From Moringa oleifera (lineage: Eukaryota > Streptophyta > Magnoliopsida > Brassicales > Moringaceae), in assembly GCA_021397835.1 (NCBI GenBank), contig JAJFZO010000165.1, forward strand, positions 2,046,001 to 2,110,000: DNA of 64,000 nucleotides, given 5' to 3'. Within the stretch, counting starts at the first letter, position 1; each line of letters begins with the position of its first letter. The notes below the pieces were generated by a model. The model was not told where the DNA came from and did not search any database. It was given only the letters and a program-made list of their open reading frames with translations. This document shows positions 32,201-45,400 of this stretch, in pieces. A program made the position numbers and the translations under genes.

Positions 32201-34078
32201 TCAAGTGAAATGGACTTCTAGTACAAGTTAATTGAGGGGGGTTAATATAATGAAAGAAGTAGCTTGGGAAACTTCTAGAATTCATTCCTAGGCTCAAGCT
32301 AACTTAACCCTTTTTTTGTGCTCTTTTAACCTCGGTTATTATAGTCAATACAGTAGTGTTTCACTCCTCTCCTATGAGAGGATTTTTCGGCCATGGTGTA
32401 CCAATTGATTATTTCCATCATAGCTATCTGAACTTTTTTAAATGCACTGAATTACGTTTCCTTTCTTTTTAGTTGAGAATAACCTTTTAGTGGTTGATCA
32501 TTCTATCCATCCTTTGCTGCTTTAGCCTTAGCATTTTCAGTCCCTCCTCATCAAGTTGAATGCCTCTGTGAGCCTCCAAGGAAAATAAAATGCAGATGTC
32601 TCATTCATGTTTGTCTATTTTTGTCGAGAGATCTGGTAATGCTTTTTTCCCCAAACAAGCCAGAGAGTTAGACTAGGTCTTACCAATTATCTTTAATTGG
32701 GTTGCTTTACATTCCATCTCTATATTAGGTTAATGGAACTGGGTCTCCATTAGTTTGATTACCTATGGTTGCGAGTTAAATTCATCGTTTGATCTAAGGC
32801 ATGCCTTGAATCACTCATTATAGCTACTGCTTTCGCTCATCTTACTAATCCGTTCATTACCGCTTTTTAGAATGACTCAATAGATATGTTTTTTGAAGAT
32901 AGCTTACTCAAACTGGTTACTGACTTGGTTGCTCTCCCTTCCTCATATGCCTTTAATGACTTTGTCTTTACCATGCAAGAGATAAATGCTTGAGGCATTT
33001 ATTTACCATTATACATGCAAGTGAACAGCATTAACATTGGTTTTGTTTAACTCAAGTCCCTCATTGTTCAATTTTTACAAGCGAATGGGATAGCAAGGAA
33101 GAGTTCATTCATCAAACCACTCTACCTTTTCCTTCCTTTAATCAACTGGACCTATATTAGCCCAAGAACTGCTTCCTCGTACCTTTTTCCCTTTTCGATC
33201 CCTAGCTTGGCTTGTAGAAAGACTACATTTGAAAGACTGACTTTAAAGGTTCATTCTGGAAAGTCGCCCTCAACCCCTATGATGCAAGTAACCTGTTTAC
33301 CTATGACCTAACGAGCACTGAGCCTTGAGTTGAATGTATAGATTCTGTTCGTCAAGAGCGTATTATCTTTTTCTTGCACTTGCCTTGAAAGAACGGGTTT
33401 TCCTATTTGTTTACTGGCCAAATCACTTGACTAACAATAATGGGCTTTACTAATTGACTTCACTTTTAAGTGCACTCGCCTTTTCTCAAAAGAGATAGAA
33501 GAAACTAAATCTGTACTCACTTTAATGTCCTTTTTTAGTCCTTGCTTTAATTGACTTGCGTAGAGTCTTGCTTCCCTTCCCTGAATTGCTGAAAGTGCTG
33601 ATTGATCTCAATATGTCTCCATCTGCCTTGCCAAAAGCTTGCTTTAAAGATAGAACTTGCAAAAAAGAGTTTCCTCATGAAACTAGCTGCTATAATTGAG
33701 CACTCCGAGTTTGGTCTTTCTAATCCTTTTCCCCGTAAGTTAGGTTGGCCTCTTCGTTAAGTGTGGGTATTCAGTATTTAAATCTATTTTTGGGCTCCAG
33801 TTTAAGGTTCATTTAGTACTTCTTACTTTATAAGAGAATATTTGGATTGCTTATAATAAATAAAGGCCATAAGTTTTTTCACCAACCTCACGAACGACTA
33901 ATGAGGAGAATGATTGATGAGCAAAACAACCCACCAACGGTTGGCTAGTTGATTGAAAGGAACTGAATCCGTGCGAGCTAGTTCTTTCTGATGATCATTC
34001 CCATTCATTATAAACGAGAGGATCAATTATCCACTATAAATTCATAACTAGAAGGGATGCTGTAAACTATGTCGCTTA

Positions 34079-34141
34079 TGTTTCAATAGAATTCCAATGC
34101 AACAACTTTTTAATAATGTTTCAATAGAACTCCAATGCAAT
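34079..34141. repeat. short direct repeat
   Basis: The word tgtttcaatagaa followed by ttccaatgcaa or ctccaatgcaa occurs twice, about 39 bp apart. Confidence 0.8.
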
Positions 34142-37100
34142 TAGGTGTGCCAACATCTTATCCAAAAACATCATTCAGTTCATCTACATCTCTTGGAATC
34201 TAACTTTTCATTTTCAAATCAAGCAAATTTAAGTCCATCTTAGTTTATTTCCTTAATCAATTCTACTAAATATAAAATATAGTCAAAATCCAAGATTTGA
34301 TCATTTATGACCAATAAAAATATGAGAAAATATAAGAATATATATGACTATTATGCATTTTATTAATTAGCAAGCATAGTTTCTATTCAAAAAATTAGGA
34401 TGTGCTATATTATTATTTTGCATAGAAAGTGTGAGTCTGCTATGGGTAAAAAAGGTCTCAAAAGGGATGTACTTACCGACTGAACAAATAAGTGGAATGA
34501 AAAAGCCTCCACCAAAAATGAACCAAATGCTATTGACTCGAAAGAACAAGGAGCGAGTAAGCAGAGTTGAAGGAGGTAGCCTGGGATATCAATAGTGGTA
34601 AATCCTTTATTCTTGATTGACAAGTTGCCTAAACCCTTACTTTTCAAGTCTAAAAATGTCTATAAATATGGGAATTTTCCATTGAAATTGTCCATCCTCC
34701 TTTCCTTGATCGAAAAGTTGCATATCACTATGTTTTTTCAATTTATTTTATTGTAGCCTTAACCCTATCTTTAATCAGCAAGCCCAGGAAAGATCTCTCT
34801 TACTAAGTTCCTGATCAATCAGTTAAACCCACCTATTCCCTATCAGTCGGGCTTCTTTCATATACTCTTCATGAGGTAAATAGTTTTTAGTCTTCAACCA
34901 TGTCGAATATAAATGTTGAAATCAACCTTATTATGACTAGTTTAAAACTAAACTTTTTGTCTTTGGTTACCTTGTATAAGTGGCGCAACCACTATAGCTA
35001 TTAAAGAAAGGAGTTGAAGCCAAGCTAATACTGATGTAGTTGTCAAAGTACAAGCCTATATATCAAAATTGGATTGCTAACTACTATCCTTTTTGGAGAG
35101 AAAAAAGGCTAGTTCTTCTTTCAACAATCCTAGATGGGTCTTGATAGTCCTATTGGTAGATTATTAACAGCTTTAGAGCTAAAGTAGTTCTTGCTGTTCT
35201 AGAAAGGACGACATAGTCTATCTTGACCATTATTGAATTGCCTTTGATGACTGACTGTAGATGCCTGCTAACTTCTCGTGATAGATTTAGCAAACTAAAG
35301 AAAGCAAATGTTGGTGCTTTACTAATAAGATAAAAAAGGGCTTTTCCTTATCTTACTAATAATAAGAAAAGGGCTACTGGTTATAGCACACTAACACCCT
35401 TATAGAGTAAGGTTCTTTTCTATAAGACTCTATCAACATCCACCAATCATTGGTTGGTGTTCAATTCTTTTTATTGAGAGTATGCCTTCAATTTCATTCT
35501 GGATCTCCCTAGTTGTAGTACTCTTACTCAACCTAACATGCATTTTATAGTGCCATGCTGGGCGATAAGCGCACCTAGTCTCGTATTCGAACAAAAGCAT
35601 TTGCCTTTCTTCACTATGTAAATGGAGGGCCTAAATAATTGCGTCACCCTCTTTAAAAGAATGGATTAAGGTGATGGAGTTTTATCAGGAGATGTTAGGC
35701 TTCGAAATTGAAAAATGTGCTTTTTTTTTTTTTTTTTGATCGGCAAATTTCACTCATCAAGTTCTTCTTTAATCTACCGTTGTTAAAGCACCATAACATT
35801 CACCCTTTGGGGGTTAATGCTCTCAATAGTGAATTGATCATTCGATGTCCTTTGCCTTTTTCGATGATAAAATGGAAGAAAAGTAATGAAACCTGTGATG
35901 GCTACTAAAAAATCTCTATTTACTTTCTCAATAATAATGCCTCTCACCTTTGTATTCGTTTGCCAAATCTTGTTCAATTCCATCTAAGCTTGCTTTTATT
36001 TGAATCTTCATGGAAGAAGAAGAAGTGATTCACTAACCATTACATCTATGGATCCCACTTAATCATTAAACCTCGAGATTGCTTGCTCATTGACCAATGA
36101 TTCATCGGCTGCTAGATTGATGAAAAATATCTCCAAAATCTGCTTTTTAATCAATGATTCACCAACCGCTATATCTAGCGATCTCACCTTATTTTCAAAC
36201 CTAGTGGCTCAATTGATTGGCACTCCTATAGGCTCATCTTGCATACAAATTCTGAGGGTCCCAAATCCTGCACCCACCAAGAACATTCCTCCCTTTAAGT
36301 GTAAAACTTTAGATTATAAGGCTTTTCCACTACATAAGAAAAAACTTAAATTAGATCTTGGAAATAATCAACTTAAATAGATGCTCATCATAAGCTTCTT
36401 TTTTTTTTTCCTTCCCTTCCTATTGATCAAAAGCATACAGTAGCGCCACGCTAACAGGAAGAGTTAAGCTACTAAGCTAAGTTGCAGTTGGGGAACTAGC
36501 TAGAAGCGATTTGCCACTTTCACCTCTCTAATGCTTTACCTCCCCCCCTATATAGAATAAAAATGAGTCTTCTCCACTCCTACTCCCTCCATTATAGGAA
36601 ATTCAAAAGAAAAAATGAGTTTTCACCTTAAACAACTTTTTTTTTTCCTCATGATTGTTTATCTTCATGCAAATTTTGAAGTTCTCGTAAAAGAGAAGAA
36701 TTCTCATTCAACTAGGGTAATAGTTTAATAATAATTTTTCGGCGGTATTCCCAAATTTTTTTCATTAAAATAGAGTCCATCATAAGGCGGTTTCGGCTTT
36801 GCTCCTCTAGCTAGAAAGGGTACAGTCGAGTTCAACCATATGGGAAATAACCAGACACTTGAAGGTGATTAAAGTTTTGATCATGTTTATGGGGGGTTAC
36901 CACCTTGTCTTTTTCCAAGTTGCAAAGAGAAGTCTTGATATCGATTTTGTTAAAGATTTTGTCCCTTACTTCTGGTGGCAAAAAAAAAAAAAGGCCTTAA
37001 ATGGCCACCTCCTTCGTGAACTTACCTAGGCCCAGGTGGGCTTTAAGCATAAAGTTAAATCATTCTGGTATTCTCTTTCATCACAAAGACAAGTGTTTGA

Positions 37101-40100
37101 TTCATACAGATGAACAAAAGATGTATAATCGTAAAGAGAGCTAAAATAGTGGTATGATTTAAACGACTAGATATAACATCATATTTGACACCTAAGGAAG
37201 GTGCAGCCCAACTATAAGGTATATTGACTTAATTCATTGGCTAACAATTTTTCTAGACAGGTCAAAGTAGTTCTAAAAAAAAAAAAAGAATGACCGAGTA
37301 ATATCAAAGAAACTAATGGACTAACATCATAACTACTTACTTTGCTCTCTCACTCCTTACTTGCGGAGCGACATAACCCAAAAAAAAAAAGTTGTATCCA
37401 TCTTACAGACATAACAGGATGTAAAAAGAGTCAATGGTTGAATCTTGATCTGAAATTTGGTCGTGTTAGCCATGAAGAGATGAGTTCGGAGTAACAAATC
37501 AAGTAAACTTCTAGGTTGCTTGAGTTCATGAAAGGATGTAGATTCGGAACAAGATGGAAAGATTCATACAAAAAAAGAATAAGAAGGAATAGTGCTTCGA
37601 TCAGCATGGGATAAGATAAGACCCGAAGTAGATAGTAAAAACTCTTTTGGTTAAGCATAAAGAAGCATCCTAGACGCTACAAGAAAGATTTGGGCGATCT
37701 CGCATTACTACCTCATAAGCCCTTCTTGCTTTTTATCCGTAATACTTTGTCTAGCCCTAGGTCTTTTCCGTCCTGGTAGATACGAGATTTGCTAGCCTAA
37801 AAGTTGCTTGATACTAAATCTATCTTCATTTTATCATCTCTCTAGAAAAGCCAAATACCTACTCCGTGTGCATCAAATTTAATGACTTTCAATAGTTGTG
37901 AGCTTTACTAGAAATTTTGTCAGCAATAATGTATCTTGTGTGAGTCTCAAGCAATACCAATATACTAGGATCATGAGATCAAAACAAATCAAGTAAATTC
38001 CTTTTGAAGCTAGCTACGCTCCTTTCACTTTGTTCTCAACTAACCTAGTAGGAAGTTAGAAAGATAAGAAATTCCTCTTATTTATTGTTCATAGTGGATT
38101 GATATCCTGTTTTCCTTCTTTTACCAAATCCCCTCCCTTTTGAATGGTTAAGAGACTAGAGCGAGCCATATACCTACGAAACTTTCCCTAGCATTGGTTC
38201 CGAGTCTGTTAGTTACTTAGCATGGACATGACATTAGCAATTTCGAACATTACCTATGAAAAATAGGGGTCGAGTTATTTCATAAGACTATACAATCTAA
38301 GCTAGAAAGATAAGATATTTTTTTTTTCTAACTCTTAGGATCTATTTGTGTTAAGCAAAGCCGAAGTATTTAGTTTCCTTTTATCAGAGTTCAAAACATA
38401 TTTCCTTCTCTTTTTAGTTAGATATGGATTGGCTTCCTTGTTGGAGTACGTTGTGGTTCAAATAAGGACATGTGCACATTTTTTCCAGCACATTAGCCAA
38501 GCTGAAACTTGAACGAACTTAACTCTATGACTGAGGGGAGTAAGATAACCTATGCTATCATTGAGCATTCTTCTTTATGGTATCTATCATTTGACAAAAG
38601 AGAAATGAGAATGAACATCTTTTTCCAATAAAGCTCAACGTGCGCACTTTGAATCACTCTGTTGAATGGAGCAACACGCACCTTCCCTAGCTCTCAAGGC
38701 GAGGTAAACCTTAAACATTGCACAAGTTCATCGGACTTTCATCGGCCTTCCAATTCAATTTAAGCTCACTTTTAACATCAGGTAAATTATTTCAACATGC
38801 AAAAGATAAAGGAAAAGATTCAATAACAATATGATGTTCCATAAATAAATAAGAAACTGAAGCTTCCTTGCTATTTATATTTATAATGTACCGGCTTGAA
38901 TTCACTTTAAGGAAGTTTTTCTTTCTCCTTAAAATAGGTCTTAGCTCCACAGCATGAATGGGCTGAGGTAAGAAAATTCCTACCTAAAAGAAGGGGAAGG
39001 CAAAAGAGCTAAGAACATTTGACGACAAATTCCCATTCTGGAGGAATTTTTTCAACCTAAAAGAGATTTGGTTGGTGTAAATTAAGTTGTCCCCATTGGA
39101 AGAAAACATCCCAAAAATCTTATTTAGGGCTTGAGTCTCTATCAAAGGAGTCTTAGAACCAACGTTAGCCATAGACTAATAGTCTAGTCTCTGATAAGGC
39201 TTTTGCTCTAGCTTTGCCTTGGCCCAATATGTGCCTTGGTTCAAAAGAAAGATTTAAGAATGCTTGGTTTCAGGCATACTTTTACTAGTTTTTTTCTTTA
39301 TTATCGATTTCCAAGCTCGAGTTATATATATATAATGGAACCAAAGTCAAATCAACTGGAGATCTTAGACCTAACAAAAGAAAAACATAAGCCTTATTGT
39401 AAAATATATAGGAGCTACTTGAACAAGGACCTCTATTTGGACCTTTTTTGAACTACTCATGTGACCACGTGAATGCAAATTTTTTTGTTTATCCTAATGT
39501 TATAAGTGGCCTATATCGAGTATGGTTGGAGGGTGGGGAAGAATAGAAAGGTAGTTTCTTCTAGCAAGGGAGATGACTTCTTTCTTTCTCCTTGAAGAGC
39601 AAATAACAAGTGGATAGGAGTACTTTTCAAGTATACCAATGTACTAGAGGAAGGAAGATATGAGTTAGGACAGGCATGACATACCTTCACGTAAGAAGAA
39701 GGTGTGGATGTATAGGTGTAAGTCTTAGATGAGGAAGTCGATGTTCACTAATCACCTCCCTTGAAAAGCGGATCTATCTTATAAGGAGTGTTAGCCATAC
39801 CATGTAACTACAAGACGAGGGAACCTAAGGAAGGGCTTTTTCCTCCATGATCCTTTTCGAACTTTGACTTTCTCACATGAGCCTTAATCTCATATTTCGT
39901 ATGTGAAAAAAGGTATAAATCTATTCATACACGAAATGCTCAATAATGAGTCCTACATCTTCATAATTATAACATTCCCCTGGCATATAAGCTACTAATA
40001 TTTTTTACCCAAAAAGTGCCACGGCCCAACATGATTTGGGTAGCTTCTATAAGATGTCCATGCTTGCTACTGAGGTGGGTAAGCATATGAGAATTTCTGA

Positions 40101-40583
40101 ATCATTCCGTGATGAATAAGAAAATTGGTCAATTAATCGGAAAGAAAGTCTCCTCATGAATCAAGTCGCTTTGATCGATCGCTAAAATTTACTTTAAACT
40201 CATTATCTTGAATCTCTGAAAGCAAGTAATTGAACTCATGCCATAATATAAATCCAGATAGTGGTACGAGTGACAATCATTATTAGTGAACAAAAGTTGC
40301 TTCCTGCTTCTTGACTCGGACTTGATGAAAGCAAATATATGCCATTTATTTTTCTATCCGAGTTCACGATCAAGTCACGATCCCCTATCCCTATAAGGAA
40401 GGGTTAGGATCTTTTCACGAAAAGGATTTAGTACTCACTCAAAGGCTAAAAACTCAAGTTTGAAGTAAAGGTCCATCCAATATGTTTAGGCCACTTAGCG
40501 GGTTTTCCCGCCATTTTGTTTAACAAAAGCCTTACTTTAGGCTTAAGTAAGCTTTTAATAAGTAAATCTTACACTATTTCCTT

Positions 40584-40645
40584 TTTATAATAAGAAAATG
40601 GACAAAAGGAATTCCTTTTTATAATACGAAAGTGGACTAAAGGAG
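40584..40645. repeat. imperfect ~36-bp tandem repeat
   Basis: The phrase cctttttataata followed by (a/c)gaaa(a/g)tggac(a/t)aaaggag appears twice in tandem with few differences. Confidence 0.7.
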
Positions 40646-42388
40646 TGCAGTTAAAAAAGGCAAGTTTCAATGAAAAAGGTTAAGAGTGATCGTATGAGAT
40701 GTTTAATCAAGTCTTATTTTATGTCTTTAATTTCCTCTTTCGACCTAGCCTTTCACTTTAGCTAGATTGAAAATAAACTTAATACTATCACACCCAGCCT
40801 CATAACCCGTCTTTCAAAGAAATTACCCTACTAGCAAAATAAAGGCAACCCAAGTATTTGTAAAGGAATTGGCTAAATGACTGCAAACTTTAACTTCAAC
40901 CTGATATTTCTCCTTTGCACTTGCTTTAATAGACTCCTATTGTATAAGAAATGAATTCTTCTCTTAATAGGTCAAGTGACTTAATTCCATAGATTATGGT
41001 TCATCCTCTATTGGACTGACATCAAGAATTTAACTGGTAGTAAAATTGAAAGAAAAAGTAAAAAATGGAACTGGCCTTAGCATTCCAATTAAAGCTCTTG
41101 GTGGGTGATATATCATCTCTTGTCAACATTAACTCTTTTCTCATTAGAAAATGTAAGGATTGATACAAAAATAGCTTTAGAGTGTTGTTATTACTGGTAT
41201 CCATCTTAGACACTATATTATATCTTTGCTGTTAGTACTGAAACTTACTTTAGACTATTATGCTTGGATCCAGGGAATCATTAGAGTGGGAAATCAGTAA
41301 ATATATAACCTATAAACTGGCTTGCCTAAAGAAAAAAAGAATAAAAATCCTGCCCTTAAAAATAGAATACATATATACATCATGGTTGTATGAGTGTAAA
41401 CATAAAAGAAGATGAATTCCAAGCCTCTTGACTTCAGCTTTAAGGTAGTTACCGAAAGCCAAGAATATTATCTTGTGCTCTAACAAAGGAAAGTTCAAAA
41501 AAAAAAAGTGAGTAGTTAAGCTTATTGAGCACTTGACCTGCCTTAGATTAATTGTTTACATCGAGTAACTAGATAGTTTGTCAAGTGATCACAATTACAG
41601 TTAAATGAAGTCCTGAAATGAGAAGAAATAAGAGGCGCGTAAAAACTAATAAAAGAAAGAAGGAATTGAAGCACCACGAATTGGCTTCAAAAGAATACTT
41701 GCCATCAAACATCAACGCAAAGGCAAGATTCTAGATAGCCCGATATACCTTAAACTAATGGAGTAGGACTTTGATTGCAACTATTACACTAGTGAACATC
41801 CATCCGTGCAAGTCAAATGGTTATGGTTAACAAAGTAGCTATACCTCAATATGAGGGATGACATAATACGTTAGCATCCTAAATTCTCTAAAAGCAAAGC
41901 TCAATTAAAGAATCAAATAGTCCATCTGTTGGAAGCTCGATCAAGACTAAAGTGAGTGAAAAGCTATGAATTTGAGATAGAATTAGGTCACTCACATTGA
42001 AACGTGCACAAAGGAAAGAATTGCTTAGAGCCCCAGCCCTTTAAATTGAAAAGAAGTACAAGTGGGATGAACTAGCTAATAGTCTAATTCTTAATGGTTG
42101 AGAAAGAAGTAATTACGCAGGGAATTCCATAGCTGATTTTCCTTAAGGTAGGTAAGAGTTAATCCCACTTGGGAGTTTCTAACGTGCCCATAGTTGATCA
42201 ATGCATGAGGATCCATAGCACCTAAAGATGGAGAAGATGACTAAAACCATTTGGGACCTCTAACAGTGAAGGAAGCAAAAGCAATTGAAGCATCTGGGTA
42301 ACTTAAAGAAAACCTTCAAACAATACCACGAGTAGCTACATCGAAAGCATACCTCCCAAAGGATAAAGAGATTACACCGAATGTAGAG

Positions 42389-42439
42389 ATAAAGTGGTAA
42401 GTCTTGGGTTTAAACCCCATAAAAGGACTACCACTTTAT
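42389..42439. other. nested palindrome (51 nt)
   Basis: Outer arms ataaagtggtaagtc (42389-42403) and gactaccactttat (42426-42439) can pair with one bulge. They enclose an inner perfect palindrome, gggtttaaaccc (42406-42417). Together they form a two-tier hairpin. The inner word may be a decayed GGTTCGAACC, a T-arm-like element. Confidence 0.7.
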
Positions 42440-45400
42440 TAACTTGGGTGAATAAAAAAGCCTGTGGCTTTAGGAATTTAATTCATTTCCTAAGTAAAGG
42501 GGAGACTTTGAAAGTCTCACTTTGACATGAAAGAACTGAGACAACCTCTACTTCAGAAGGAGAATATAGATAGATGGCAAAGCACTGCTTTCATTCAAGC
42601 TATGTAGGTTAAGATTGAAAAAAGACTTTATCATCAATAGCCACTTTAGTTAGACATGAGTGGGAACTAGAAAAAGAAGTTGCTTTTTGGTGGCAACAGA
42701 CCATTTGTTAAACCCAAAGAAAAAAGGCAAGATTGAATGCTTCACAAAGAGCCTTTTAAAAAAAAAAAGGTGGCTCAGCTAATGTGGCTTAGAAGTTGCA
42801 CACTTAGGAGAAATATGGAAGAGGTCTAGCTCTGAGGATCAAAAGAGAGTAGAGTAGTAGGTTATTATTAGTACTCAAAAAGCCATTTGAGCTAGTCTTT
42901 AACTAGGCTAGGCGAAAAAAGCAAGAATGTCTTACCCTTATAATGACTTAATAAGCGAGCATCAACCTCTTTGACTTGATAAAAATGAAGTACCAAGATG
43001 AGATGATGCATTTTCTATATTCATATGGTAATAAGGAATATTTCTTATCCTAATGCTCTTAGGTCTATTATGATTTCACTGAGGAAAGTTAATATCGATA
43101 GCATGGGTGAACAGGTACTAAACAATAAGATAAGAAAGAACAAGAAGATAGTCGGATTCATTAGGAAAGGAATGTGCCAATACAATTAAGAAAGTCAGGT
43201 GTGATCAAAGTCTGTAAGATTTAGCTTTGAGAGTAATGTTGATTGAGGGAAAAAATGAGGAAAATTTCTTTGTCATAAATTGATGACATAAAAAAAAGCT
43301 ACTTTTATTTTGGCATGAAGTAATTATGTAGGAGGTACCACTCAGCCCTACATTTTTTCTTTATAGAGTTTGAGTGAGAACCAAAAGAAGAACTTTTTTC
43401 TTTATTAAGTCAATTAGGCTAAACTCCTCTTTATTTGAGCATCAAGTTGGCAGAAAACCTTTTTTAACAGTAGCTACGGTGAAAGCCTTAAGCTTCCAAG
43501 CTAAGGAAAAGCCTAATCTTATGAAGTAAAGGGAACAAACTACTATTAGAGGAGACAACTTTGCCTTTCTCCAAAATGTCCTTAATCTTGGCCTTAGTCT
43601 TGCTAGATAACTAAATAATCAAGTTAGGAGTGGCAAGAAGAACAATAAAAGTGAATTCCCTTACTAGATCAGAGTATCGATTGAAGAACATTACAAATTT
43701 GTCTTTAATGACCACAACCCAGCAATTATACTTTGCATCACTAACCACATCTCGTGGGATCATCATCCATTCAAATGTTTATTTTATTAGCAACCTTCGA
43801 TACAAATTTTATGCATAGGAGGAAAAAAGAGATCTTATTCAAGAGTAGAGTATCTCAAATTAAGAAAACTCTATCTTCTTATTTGGCATCTAGGGGACCA
43901 TATTAAATTGAATAAAGCCTTAAAGGACAGTCTTGTAAACAACTCTTTCAATCCACTGGGAGTTGAGATTCACTAATGTTAGATTGCAAAGCCTTTTGGT
44001 AGCAAAACCCTTCACCAAGAACCTAGCATAAAGTTGATGTTTCCAACATATACCAAGCCAAATTTTTGTAAGTAAACTATTAAGTTAGAGGTGAGATAGC
44101 CTAAGCACCTTCCCTCTCTAAGCTTCTGACTCTGATTTCGTTTGGCTAAAGCCTAACATTCATTAACTAAATGTCCCTACTTTCATGCTCAAGCTTGACT
44201 TAAGTCAATTACTTAATCAATCATTTTAAAAGAAAGAGAAAGCTAGGTGCCTTTGGAAAAAAGGGAATGCCTCTTTATTTGGCCTCACTCGAATTCATTT
44301 ATTTTCTAATTGGACACATGATGGGAAAACTACTATTTTGGGTGAAAACTCCATCAAATTGGAAGAAAAAGAATGAAATTTCTATCCAACTTATTTTCCC
44401 CTAGATCGAAGTGTCGTTTAATTGACTAAGTCCCTCAAAGAGCAAGTTCATGATTCGAAAGATTGGAAGGAACCAACCATAGGCAATTAATATTATGACC
44501 AAAGGAGAAGACATCATCATAATATTGACATGGAATTGGAAAGATTATTTAAGGTAAGCAATTCAGATGTTACAACACAACTTGAGGGAAGAATCGTAAG
44601 ATAGGGGAACCTTTTTATTTTAGATTTTTAAAAATTACTTTTTTGGTTAAAACATATTGTGTAGATAAAGCTATAAAGGCGATAGGTATCTTTTCTCTTA
44701 ACATAATTTTATATAAGAAAAAAGCTTATGTTATGATCACTTGATTCCATTTCATTTATTCAAATATAGTTGCTTTGTTTGTTCATTTAGGTCATAAAGA
44801 TTTAGGCATGTCGGTTGGCACTTTTTCAATTTTTTTTTGTTGGAACCAGCTGTGCAAACAAACTCAATGTCAATGCTATCTCAGGACACCATTGTAACAA
44901 TGTAGGTAGAAAATTTAGCATGTGCCCTCCCACTATCGAAAAACCACTTCTTCTTTCTCCTCTCTTCTTGCTTGACTTCTTAATGCCAAAAGGCAAGACG
45001 AACATACGAAATTCACTTCTAGCAAACATATGGCATCCTACTTCGAAGGTTTGCAACAGATGAAAAGCATACTGTAAAGCGAATAGATAAGCATTCTACT
45101 CCATAAAAGTACAATGAAGGGAAGCCTACAGGAAGACACTCGAAAAAAAAGTCACGCCTTATGTTTAAGTCAGGGAGGCACAAAGCAATAAAGAAGCTAT
45201 CGCAATGCTGCTTAAACAACTAAAAAGTTAGTCCTACGCCCTACCCCTTGAACATGAGTGAACAGCTGATCGTTCCTAAAAAAAGACTATGATTATGATT
45301 CGATCTCGAAAGCCCAGAATTCATAACAAAACGACTGACTCTTCCATTATTGCATGAACCATCTATTCCTTTTTTGATGTTGCTTCTATATAACTGAATA

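Noticed and set aside
36090..36380. 96-codon plus-strand frame with internal tgattcacc-type repeats
   Set aside because: No recognised domain. The imperfect ~129-bp internal similarity (36027 versus 36156) suggests a decayed tandem repeat rather than a gene.
44815..45063. 82-codon and 76-codon frames overlapping on opposite strands
   Set aside because: Neither strand shows a known family; mutual openness is expected from the composition.
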